This document shows positions 47,119 to 56,489 of a stretch of 60,000 nucleotides of DNA, piece by piece. A program made the position numbers and the translations under genes. Location of the stretch: NCBI RefSeq assembly GCF_026151205.1, contig NC_087084.1, positions 7,677,394 through 7,737,393 of the forward strand. Reading direction: 5' to 3'. Positions within the stretch are counted from its first letter, which is position 1; each line of letters opens with the position of its first letter. Origin of the DNA: Bolinopsis microptera (taxonomy: Eukaryota > Ctenophora > Tentaculata > Lobata > Bolinopsidae). The notes below the pieces were generated by a model, which saw only the letters and a list, made by a program, of their open reading frames with translations, ran no database searches and was not told the origin of the DNA.

Positions 47119-48075
47119 ACCCTGACCCTGACCCTGACCCTGACCCTGACCCTGACCCTGACCCTGACCCTGACCCTGACCCTGACCCTGACCCTGACCC
47201 TGACCCTGACCCTGACCCTGACCCTGACCCTGACCCTGACCCTGACCCTGACCCTGACCCTGACCCTGACCCTGACCCTGACCCTGACCCTGACCCTGAC
47301 CCTGACCCTGACCCTGACCCTGACCCTGACCCTGACCCTGACCCTGACCCTGACCCTGACCCTGACCCTGACCCTGACCCTGACCCTGACCCTGACCCTG
47401 ACCCTGACCCTGACCCTGACCCTGACCCTGACCCTGACCCTGACCCTGACCCTGACCCTGACCCTGACCCTGACCCTGACCCTGACCCTGACCCTGACCC
47501 TGACCCTGACCCTGACCCTGACCCTGACCCTGACCCTGACCCTGACCCTGACCCTGACCCTGACCCTGACCCTGACCCTGACCCTGACCCTGACCCTGAC
47601 CCTGACCCTGACCCTGACCCTGACCCTGACCCTGACCCTGACCCTGACCCTGACCCTGACCCTGACCCTGACCCTGACCCTGACCCTGACCCTGACCCTG
47701 ACCCTGACCCTGACCCTGACCCTGACCCTGACCCTGACCCTGACCCTGACCCTGACCCTGACCCTGACCCTGACCCTGACCCTGACCCTGACCCTGACCC
47801 TGACCCTGACCCTGACCCTGACCCTGACCCTGACCCTGACCCTGACCCTGACCCTGACCCTGACCCTGACCCTGACCTTGACCCTGACCCTGACCCTGAC
47901 CCTGACCCTGACCCTGACCCTGACCCTGACCCTGACCCTGACCCTGACCCTGACTCTGACCCTGACCCTGACCCTGACCCTGACCCTGACCCTGACCCTG
48001 ACCCTGACCCTGACCCTGACCCTGACCCTGACCCTGACCGGGTCAGGGTCAGGGTCAGGGTTAGAGTCAGGGTCC
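47119..48075. repeat. (CCCTGA)n array with an orientation switch
   Basis: About 153 uninterrupted hexamers CCCTGA (few variants, for example near 47878 and 47955) to 48039, then about six units in the opposite orientation (GGGTCA) to 48075, including one TTAGAG variant. All ORFs here are artefacts. Confidence 0.95.
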
Positions 48076-48184
48076 TGGACTTTTGAGGGGGTTCCCGGAC
48101 CCTGCAACTGCCAAACGGTGCCCGCGCAGGGCAGCCACGCCCATATTTGGTCCAAATTAGGCCCAATTTAGCCAAATACCCTGA
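48076..48184 (+). mobile_element. Family A half-element, left piece
   Basis: CCTGGACTTTTGAGGGGG onward, matching the foldback arm. Split at AAATACCCTGA by the LINE and continued at 51946. Confidence 0.8.
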
Positions 48185-51100
48185 CATACATGTTACATGT
48201 TACATGGCGAGATCTCCATCCAAAAGGATTAGTCTGCGTCGACTGCGTCATTACTTTGTATTATACAACTTCGGCGGGTAACATTTCTCCATCCCTTTCG
48301 GTCTGCAGCTAATCTTCTCATACAATCAATCGTGAGTCCATTACGATCCAATCTCTGCTCAGCATCCTCAATGAATACATCATTTAAGCTCTTCCTAGGC
48401 CTGCCTCTTGATCTCTTCCCATGCTTGGGTTTCCATTCAAGTAAATAGTTGGGCAACCGATCTTCAGGCATTCTACTGACATGTCCAAACCAACGCAGCC
48501 GTTTTGTTGTTATTATGTCAGCAAGGGCAGTTATCGATGCCCTTCTTAAAACATCCTCATTACTTACTCGATGGAACCACCTCACTCTCAGGATTCTTCT
48601 TAAGCAGTACTGATGGAAAGACTCCAATCTTCTTGTCTGCACTTGAGTCGTGTTCCATATCTCACATCCATAGGTCAGAATGGTAAGAACAGCTGCGATG
48701 TAGATTCGCACTTTGTTGTTAATGCTTATGTTCTTATTCTTCCAAATGTTGTTGAGTTGGTTAAAAGCTCCGGTTGCTTTTCCAATCCTGACACTTATTT
48801 CTTTATCAATCTTGCCATCTGATGTAATTTTGGCACCCAAATAAGTGAATTGAGTGACCTGCTTTGCAGAGTTTCCATCGACAGTTATATCTATGGTCCT
48901 ATTCTCTGGGAGTGGGTGCTGCGATGTATCTTTCCCAATGACCATGATCTCTGTTTTCTTTGCGTTCATCTTTAAACCCCCAAGTCCACAGTATTTCGCA
49001 ATATTGTCCGTAGTTTCTTGCAGTCCTTCAACAGTGTCATCCATTCCTGCGATGTCATCAGCATAGTCAAGATCAATGACACATTTTTCCGGTTGTCTGG
49101 AACTTTGTCTGTACTGAAGTGTAAAACCACGGGATATATTCTTAAACTTCTCTGCAAGTTCTAATCCCCAGTTAAGTACAAGATTAAAAATAGGGGGCCC
49201 TTGCACATCACCTTGTCCAGTCCCCGAATCGACATCAAACCATCTTGTCAATTCTCCATTGACACGAACTGCACTTTCAGTTGCTCTAAAGAACGCTTTG
49301 AAAACATTGATATATTTTGTCGGAAGACCATAATGTTCAAAAGCTTTCCAAATAAAGTCACGATTGATTGAATCAAAAGCAGCTTTAAAATCAATAAAGT
49401 TTATGTACAAAGGGACGTTGAATTCTATACAATTGTGTATTATACAATGAAGTGAGTACAGCTGATCTATACAAGAACGGTTTCTCCTGAAACCACACTG
49501 ATTCTCTCTGAGTAATTTTTCAAGCCCATTACTCAGTCTTTTTAACAACACAATTTGGAATAACTTTGATATAGTTGAGCGTAAAGTTATACCTCTGTTA
49601 TTGTTGCAATATGTGAGGTCCCCTTTCTTTGGGATGATGGTGATTATTCCTTTTCTCCAATCATTAGGAATATCCTCACTTTTCCACACAGTTTCAAAAA
49701 GATCCTTTAACCAAGGCAGAAGTCCAGGAGAACCGTACTTTAACTGCTCATTTGAAATTTCATCAATTCCAGCACTCTTGTAGTTCTTCAACTTCTTGAT
49801 AGCTTCCTCAATTTCAAACAAGGACGGTGGTTCATCATCATTACTAAGGTATTCAAAAGAAAGTAACTTTTCATCCTGATCCAATATAGAGAAATCCACC
49901 GCATTTGCTGCTGGCGTCAAGAGTTCTTCAAAATATTCGGCCCAGCGATGTGATTGAGCTTCGGGATCTGATATAAGCGTCCCATTCTTATCCCGCACTG
50001 CCGCAGATCTGTTTACTCTCTTGTTTGTTAGGGATTTTATTTTCTGCCAAACATCTCTTTGTTGACCCTGCTTGGCAGCATCTTCTAATTCCTCAGCTAT
50101 TCTAACAGCCCAAGCATTATCATCTCTTTTACAGTTCTGCCTAACAAGACCGTTAATCCGCGAGTACTTAGCACGGTTCTCAGCAGTACTGGGTTTCTTT
50201 TTAATCTCCCCTCGTTCTTTTAGGAGATTCTTAGTATCCCTTGAGAGATGTTCTGTTCTCTTTTTCCGGCCCCTTTCACCCAGAACTTCAAATGAAACAT
50301 CAGTTATTATATCTCTTAAATTTTGCCACTGTTCTTCTAAAGGAGAGTTTCCATGCTCCTGATCGTTGTTATAGTACTCTTCAGCTATTCTGTTACTATA
50401 TTCCTGGCTCTTAGATCTATCACGCAGGTGCTCTAAAGCAGGCTGTCTTACACGCTTCTTTCTTTTCTGAGGACACTTAAGTTTAATAGATACATATCCT
50501 CTAACCAGATAGTGAGTAGTATTTATATCTGCTCCTCTCATGCTCCTGACATCAAGCAAAGAATGGCTCCATCTCGTCGAAATACACATATGGTCAATTT
50601 GAGTGACGGTGTTACCATTTGGGGATCTCCATGTTGTCTTGTGGATATCCTTGTGTTCAAAGAGTGTGCCTCCAATCGTCAGCTGGTGCATAGTACAGAA
50701 ATCTAGCATCCGTTTTCCGTTATCATTTGATTCTGTGTGATATGAGTGTTTTCCTATAACACCAGGGTGAGCATCAGTATCCCTTCCAACACGAGCATTA
50801 AAATCTCCTAAAACTATTTTTATATCATGAGCAGGTAGTCCCGATTGAACATCATTCAATTCCTTGTAGAATGAGTCTTTTAAACTGACTTCTGCATCCT
50901 CAGTTGGAGCATACACAACTGTAACACTAATGTTGATGTGTTTGCTATGTAAACGGGCAGTCATAACCCGTCCTGATACAGGGGTGTATGATATGAGAGT
51001 ATTCTTCATCTTTTTGGAAAGAACAACACCAACTCCTTCTCTCCGTACTCCATCGCTCCTGCCAGAATAAACCAAAACAGCCCCATTGCTCAAAGTCTGA

Positions 51101-51945
51101 GTTCCTGATCCAGCCATATGTGTTTCAGTTACCCCAAGGAGCTCTAGTCCATAATCATCAACACCTTTTCCTAATTGATACATCTTACTGGAATTACTGA
51201 CAAGAGAAGTAACATTCCATGTACTGATACAGAGAGGATTCTTTACAATATTTACAGGATTAGACATACTTGACTGTCTGTTTACAAATGACAAATCTGA
51301 TGAAGGAATTCTGTATTTACAGTGTTTACGTCGGCTCTTACGGGAGTTGCAAACAGACATCAAGCTACTAGGGTCCTTTCGGCTTTGCCTAGTCGCCGTC
51401 ATCACTCCACCTGCGCCTCCACGTATAATACTATTGAATGACACTGTAGACGTTTCTGTAGCGGTTTGATTTAAGGTGGATGGTTTGCCGGACCTTCGCA
51501 CCCGATCCAGAGGCAGCACCGACATCAAGAAGTTAGCGCTCCGTCCAGACACCAGCAAGCTGGTGGTTAGGTTCGATACGTTAAATTAAAGCATGAAGAG
51601 CTTCTGAAGCCCATAGGGAATCAAAATTAAACCGTAAGTGATCATGTCAGAGACAAGATCACCAAGCAAATGCTCGATTACACAGGGCAACCAAGACTTG
51701 GACAAAATGGTGAACCGTGAGTGACACACAGATGACCCTGCCACAAGACAGCATCACCGAGCACCACCCAGCAATTGCATCCTCTCGCCACCACAGCAAC
51801 CGACCCCCCAGTGATATAGCACTGACAGGCAATTAACGGTTTTATGGTGTTACCACTCCCAGGTGATCTGTGCTAACAGACTCGGACCAGATGCAATGGG
51901 GAGCATACCAGATGCAATGGGGAGCAACCAGATGCAATGGGGAGC
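48185..51945 (-). mobile_element. Full-length intact non-LTR retrotransposon (RTE-like)
   Basis: Flanked by a perfect 11-bp target duplication AAATACCCTGA (48174-48184 and 51946-51956) within a family A element. The 3' end (left) has tandem ATGTAAC units instead of poly(A). The 5' end (right) has three tandem copies of a ~20-bp unit containing CAGATGCAATGGGGAGCA, which may be promoter monomers. One uninterrupted ORF. All this points to a recent insertion. Confidence 0.92.
48229..51558 (-). CDS. LINE polyprotein: AP-type endonuclease + reverse transcriptase (1109 aa)
   Basis: Residues ~110-355 form the EEP endonuclease (STWNVTSL 112-119, TETH, YAPTED 216-221, GDFNAR 251-256, IDHM 321-324). 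The final motif, normally SDH, reads TTH at 347-349, so an aspartate of the metal site is replaced while the histidine is kept. Residues ~600-900 form the RT: IPKKGD, NNRGITLRSTISK, QCGFRRNRS, FIDFKAAFD (721-729), GQGDVQGPP and catalytic YADD (832-835). The C-terminus has a RWFGHVSRMPEDRLP segment and a basic GRPRKS motif. It would nick target DNA and copy its own RNA by target-primed reverse transcription in the nucleus. No stop or frameshift. The first Met is the longest choice; a start at Met53 or Met67 is possible. Confidence 0.92.
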   Translation of the reverse strand: MLVSGRSANFLMSVLPLDRVRRSGKPSTLNQTATETSTVSFNSIIRGGAGGVMTATRQSRKDPSSLMSVCNSRKSRRKHCKYRIPSSDLSFVNRQSSMSNPVNIVKNPLCISTWNVTSLVSNSSKMYQLGKGVDDYGLELLGVTETHMAGSGTQTLSNGAVLVYSGRSDGVRREGVGVVLSKKMKNTLISYTPVSGRVMTARLHSKHINISVTVVYAPTEDAEVSLKDSFYKELNDVQSGLPAHDIKIVLGDFNARVGRDTDAHPGVIGKHSYHTESNDNGKRMLDFCTMHQLTIGGTLFEHKDIHKTTWRSPNGNTVTQIDHMCISTRWSHSLLDVRSMRGADINTTHYLVRGYVSIKLKCPQKRKKRVRQPALEHLRDRSKSQEYSNRIAEEYYNNDQEHGNSPLEEQWQNLRDIITDVSFEVLGERGRKKRTEHLSRDTKNLLKERGEIKKKPSTAENRAKYSRINGLVRQNCKRDDNAWAVRIAEELEDAAKQGQQRDVWQKIKSLTNKRVNRSAAVRDKNGTLISDPEAQSHRWAEYFEELLTPAANAVDFSILDQDEKLLSFEYLSNDDEPPSLFEIEEAIKKLKNYKSAGIDEISNEQLKYGSPGLLPWLKDLFETVWKSEDIPNDWRKGIITIIPKKGDLTYCNNNRGITLRSTISKLFQIVLLKRLSNGLEKLLRENQCGFRRNRSCIDQLYSLHCIIHNCIEFNVPLYINFIDFKAAFDSINRDFIWKAFEHYGLPTKYINVFKAFFRATESAVRVNGELTRWFDVDSGTGQGDVQGPPIFNLVLNWGLELAEKFKNISRGFTLQYRQSSRQPEKCVIDLDYADDIAGMDDTVEGLQETTDNIAKYCGLGGLKMNAKKTEIMVIGKDTSQHPLPENRTIDITVDGNSAKQVTQFTYLGAKITSDGKIDKEISVRIGKATGAFNQLNNIWKNKNISINNKVRIYIAAVLTILTYGCEIWNTTQVQTRRLESFHQYCLRRILRVRWFHRVSNEDVLRRASITALADIITTKRLRWFGHVSRMPEDRLPNYLLEWKPKHGKRSRGRPRKSLNDVFIEDAEQRLDRNGLTIDCMRRLAADRKGWRNVTRRSCIIQSNDAVDAD

Positions 51946-52270
51946 AAATACCCTGAACATGCCCAAAACCCAGGTTTAAGGTGCTCTACTTGTAGCTAGT
52001 GGTCCCCTAAACTCGTATATGAAATTGGACAAATTTTTGGCACAAAAAATGACTGAGTTATGAGCCAAAAACCATATGCCCATATTTGGGTATACGCATC
52101 AAATTTTGTAGATTTCGTCCCATAAATTGGTCAAATATCAATATTTTTGAATGAGACTTACTTTATATGAAAGGTAAGCCTAAACTACATATTCTCTGTA
52201 AGTTATTGCTTTACATCTGTTTAAATGTTGCCGGGCAAATTTTGGAATTTGGCCGCCAAATTTTTTGGAG
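51946..52270 (+). mobile_element. Family A half-element, right piece
   Basis: Continues the half begun at 48076 after the LINE, to TTTTTTGGAGG, where the second hexamer array starts. Confidence 0.8.
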
Positions 52271-53317
52271 GTCAGGGTCAGGGTCAGGGTCAGGGTCAGG
52301 GTCAGGGTCAGGGTCAGGGTCAGGGTCAGGGTCAGGGTCAGGGTCAGGGTCAGGGTCAGGGTCAGGGTCAGGGTCAGGGTCAGGGTCAGGGTCAGGGTCA
52401 GGGTCAGGGTCAGGGTCAGGGTCAGGGTCAGGGTCAGGGTCAGGGTCAGGGTCAGGGTCAGGGTCAGGGTCAGGGTCAGGGTCAGGGTCAGGGTCAGGGT
52501 CAGGGTCAGGGTCAGGGTCAGGGTCAGGGTCAGGGTCAGGGTCAGGGTCAGGGTCAGGGTCAGGGTCAGGGTCAGGGTCAGGGTCAGGGTCAGGGTCAGG
52601 GTCAGGGTCAGGGTCAGGGTCAGGGTCAGGGTCAGGGTCAGGGTCAGGGTCAGGGTCAGGGTCAGGGTCAGGGTCAGGGTCAGGGTCAGGGTCAGGGTCA
52701 GGGTCAGGGTCAGGGTCAGGGTCAGGGTCAGGGTCAGGGTCAGGGTCAGGGTCAGGGTCAGGGTCAGGGTCAGGGTCAGGGTCAGGGTCAGGGTCAGGGT
52801 CAGGGTCAGGGTCAGGGTCAGGGTCAGGGTCAGGGTCAGGGTCAGGGTCAGGGTCAGGGTCAGGGTCAGGGTCAGGGTCAGGGTCAGGGTCAGGGTCAGG
52901 GTCAGGGTCAGGGTCAGGGTCAGGGTCAGGGTCAGGGTCAGGGTCAGGGTCAGGGTCAGGGTCAGGGTCAGGGTCAGGGTCAGGGTCAGGGTCAGGGTCA
53001 GGGTCAGGGTCAGGGTCAGGGTCAGGGTCAGGGTCAGGGTCAGGGTCAGGGTCAGGGTCAGGGTCAGGGTCAGGGTCAGGGTCAGGGTCAGGGTCAGGGT
53101 CAGGGTCAGGGTCAGGGTCAGGGTCAGGGTCAGGGTCAGGGTCAGGGTCAGGGTCAGGGTCAGGGTCAGGGTCAGGGTCAGGGTCAGGGTCAGGGTCAGG
53201 GTCAGGGTCAGGGTCAGGGTCAGGGTCAGGGTCAGGGTCAGGGTCAGGGTCAGGGTCAGGGTCAGGGTCAGGGTCAGGGTCAGGGTCAGGGTCAGGGTCA
53301 GGGTCAGGGTCAGGGTC
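52271..53317. repeat. (GGGTCA)n array, about 174 copies
   Basis: Apparently perfect hexamer array, opposite in orientation to most of the array at 47.1 kb. Open frames in five of six phases (Gly-Ser, Gly-Gln, Val-Arg, Asp-Pro, Thr-Leu) are artefacts. Confidence 0.97.
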
Positions 53318-53930
53318 CTGGACTTTTGAGGGGGTTCCCGGACCCTGCAACCGCCAAACGGTGCCCGCGCGGGGCAGCCACGCCCATATTTGGTCCAAAT
53401 TAGGCCCAATTTAGCCAAATACCCTGAACATGCCCAAAACCCAGGTTTAAGGTGCTCTACTTGTAGCTAGTGGTCCCCTAAAGTTAAACTCGTATATGAA
53501 ATTGGACAAATTTTTGGCTCAAAAAATGACTGAGTTATGAGCCAAAAACCATATGCCCATATTTGGGTATTATACGCATCAAATTTTGTAGATTTCGTCC
53601 CATAAATTGGTCAAATATCAATATTTTTGAATGAGACTTACTTTATATGAAAGGTAAGCCTAAACTACATATTCTCTGTAAGTTATTGCTTTACATCTGT
53701 TTAAATGTTGCCAGGCAAATTTTGGAATTTGGCCGCCAAATTTTTTGGAGGCCTAAATCAAAAATCGGGTTCCTAGAATAAAGAGGAAATGCGATTTAAG
53801 ACGATTCCGAAAATTTCATGCAAAAATTTTGAAAACTGATTTAGTTATTTTCAAATTATAAATGAAATCAATTCCGCGAATATCGCGAACGAAGATACGG
53901 GCATCAGTGATTTCTAGCTTTATGGAAACC
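53318..53930 (+). mobile_element. Family A half-element, second tandem copy
   Basis: Same order as 48076-48184 plus 51946-52270: CCTGGACTTTTGAGG, CCCATATTTGG, then to GGAGGCCTAAATC and GATATCGCGAAC-like ends near 53890. With the arrays it forms an array-A-array-A tandem. Confidence 0.8.
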
Positions 53931-54059
53931 TTTTTTATCAAACTACCCCGGTGCTGCATTTCAGTGTTAACTTTTACAAGCTATTCGGCGTAAAGTGGTT
54001 TCATCTAAGAAAACTTTAGGTTAACCTTAACATCACGTGGCAACACGATTTACCGTAAT

Positions 54060-54318
54060 ATCTAGAGGCTGGAACAAGTTTGTTATGTTGGCGGGGACTA
54101 GTTCATGAACCATGTTGTTGAGTGCCATAATTTCGTTGACTTTTTTCCGCCAAGTGACCCTTGAAAACATCATATACTAGTAAAGTTTTCTGTGCCTCCG
54201 GCAGACCAAGGAGAACCTTTCCGTCGTTAACTTACGGCACAATAAAGTTCTCAAAGTTGTCATATTCTGGACAAAAAGTTCGAAATGGAAAAATTTTTGA
54301 AAAAATTTCAACGGACTT
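54060..54318 (+). repeat. Dispersed repeat E, copy 1
   Basis: Matches 56115-56385 (landmarks GGAACAAGTTTGT, GGCGGGGACTAG, CGGCACAATAAAGTT). Interrupted by the LINE at 54319. Confidence 0.75.
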
Positions 54319-55510
54319 TAACTTGACTTACTTTGACTTGATTTAAGGCGGTTTCAGCGTCCGAGTATTGATGCGCTGTCTCCATAAAACTCTATCCGCC
54401 ATAAGTCCGCCCATTTCTCCAGTGTCGTTGAGACCCGTGTCAGCTCGTAGGCTATCAACATAGGTCATGGCTGGTCTCCCCCTTCTCCGCACCCCATGAG
54501 TTGGTTCCCAGAGTAGCAAGCGGTTTGCGACTAGTTCTGGGTGCCGGTGGATATGGCCTGCTAGTCGCATCCTGCGCTCTTGGATCTTCATGGTTGCTCT
54601 CGGTAGGTTGCCATAGAATTCTTTGTTGGTTTTTCGCTGCTTCCAATCCACATTAAGTGCCATCCTTAGCATTCTAGTGTAGCAGCCATCAATGCGTTTC
54701 TTCAATTGCTCTGTCAACGTCCACGTCTCAGAACCATAAAGAAGTATTGACTCCACAGTAGCAACAAATAGACGGATCTTTAGTCCTCTTCTAAGGTCAG
54801 ACTTCCATATCTTCTTTAGCTTGTGGCAGGCTGCCCAAGCCTTAGCTTTTCTGACCCGCAGGTCCCTCTCTGTTGTTGCTATCCAAGCTCCAAGGTAAAC
54901 AAAGTCTGTCACCTTTTCCAGCTGGTTTCCAGAACAGCTATTAAGACTGCTCGCCTCCTCTGTCATGTTCAGAGTCATGAACTTAGTTTTAGTGTCGTTC
55001 ATGGCTAGCCCATACTCAGTGCTGCTTTCTCAAGCCTGTCCAGGAGTAGTTTTGCCCCTTCAATTGTATCAGTGATAAGGGCAACATCATCTGCAAACTC
55101 GACGTCTGCGATCTTCTCGGCACCAATCCTTCTACTCCGTGCAGGCCTGAGAGTGAACCCAGAGTCCGAGTCATCATTGTCTATAGTCACTGTCATGATA
55201 TAGTCAATCACGATAATGAACAAGTACGGGGCAAGAGTGTCTCCTTGCAGTACTCCAGCCAGGATATCAAAAATTTCTGTTATACCATCGGCTGTAACTA
55301 CTTTAGCCTTTGTGCTCGTATAGATACCCTCAATGAGCCGCACTATGGCTTTTGGTATGCCATATGCTTTCAATATCTTCATGAGCAAACCTCTATGCAC
55401 ACTATCGAACGCCTTTTTGAAATCAATGAAAACCATGGTGGCCTTAAGATTTTTGGCTCTAGCACCCTCCATAATTCTTCGTAGAGCAAGGATGTGCGAT
55501 GTTGTACATT
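54319..55510 (-). pseudogene. 5'-truncated non-LTR retrotransposon, RT C-terminal half, frameshifted
   Basis: Two ORFs, 55005-55472 (155 aa) and 54343-55002 (219 aa), make one RT separated by a one-base frameshift near 55015. Motifs: MVFIDFKKAFDSVHRG, AGVLQGDTLAPYLF and catalytic FADD (VEFADDVAL) in the first; YLGAWI, LYGSETWTL and RRRGRPAMTY in the second. The frame is readable upstream to about 55505 (LRRIMEGARAKN). Endonuclease missing. It is a different family from the elements at 13 and 48 kb. Confidence 0.87.
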
Positions 55511-55514
55511 AATT

Positions 55515-55596
55515 GACCGGACTTTATTTGAACGGACATTAAGATGAACGCTAGGGCCTCCAGCGTTCAAGTAATGTCCGTCCAAATAAGGTCCGA
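55515..55596. repeat. Short foldback hairpin
   Basis: Arms CGGACTTTATTTGAACGGAC and its complement ending AAATAAGGTCCG around a 5-10-bp centre (GGGCCTCC). A second copy is at 56386-56470. Confidence 0.7.
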
Positions 55597-56114
55597 TGAG
55601 GTACCTACAATTCTACGTGCTTATCGTCACAAAATCTTAATTTCTCTTTAATTAAAGTAAAAGAAAATAATCTGAACATTAAGATTCTATAAACGAGCCA
55701 GTTAGTAAAGACAGGAAAGGTGTGCAATGGGAGAGCCAAGCTCGCAAGATTCGTCGAATTATTATATGTTATACTTATATACTTATAGGTACTCATTTTT
55801 TGTCATTTCCTTGTAGGTACTTGTAGCCCAATGCGATTGTTTAACTTTAACTTTAAGTTTATGAAGAATTATGTGATTACAAATAGTGTCATTTCCTTGT
55901 AGCCCAATGCTAATGTTTAACTTTAAGATTTTTGAAGACTTATGTAATTACAGAGAGTAGCAGAGAAATTTTGCGTGTGGCTCGAAAACACAATTATTAT
56001 ACCAAAAATAAGTTTTTAGCAATTTTAAACGGGAAAAACGTCCGCGGTAAATCTAGATTTGCAGAAATCAGGAGTTAGAGCCAAAGCTGAGTAATATGAA
56101 CTATGAACTTATAG
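55597..56114. other. Spacer, nothing recognised
   Basis: AT-rich. It has a ~60-bp imperfect duplication around CCTTGTAG...CCCAATGC (55810 and 55895). No supported ORF. Confidence 0.35.
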
Positions 56115-56385
56115 GCTAGAACAAGTTTGTCATGTTGGCGGGGACTAGCTCATGAACTATGTTGTTGAATCCCATAATTTCGTTGACTTTTTCCGCCAAG
56201 TGACCCTTGAAAACACCATATACTAGTAAGCTAATAGTAGTAGAATTTTCTGTGCCTCAGGCAGACCAAGGAGAACCTTTGTTAACTTACGGCACAATAA
56301 AGTTTTCATAGTTGTCATATTCTAGACAAAAAAGTGGACAGAATTAAAAAAAAAATTCAACAGACTTTAACTTGGACGGACCTTA
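56115..56385 (+). repeat. Dispersed repeat E, copy 2
   Basis: Uninterrupted version of the repeat at 54060-54318. It runs directly into the foldback hairpin. Confidence 0.75.
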
Positions 56386-56470
56386 AATGAACTGACTTTA
56401 TTTGAACGGACATTAAGATGAACGTTAGGGTCTCCAGCGTTTAATTAATGTCCGTCAAAATAAGGTCCGC
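56386..56470. repeat. Short foldback hairpin, second copy
   Basis: Diverged copy of 55515-55596 (CTTTATTTGAACGGACATTA ... AATGTCCGTCAAAATAAGG). Confidence 0.65.
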
Positions 56471-56489
56471 CGCCGCAGTCTGACCAATT

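Noticed and set aside
46775-48187. Long Gly-Ser, Arg-Val and Leu-Thr repeat ORFs
   Set aside because: Open only because the (CCCTGA)n hexamer lacks stops in five frames.
52167-53418. Gly-Ser, Gln-Gly, Asp-Pro and Thr-Leu ORFs of about 400 aa
   Set aside because: Same hexamer artefact. The flanking parts are family A repeat sequence.
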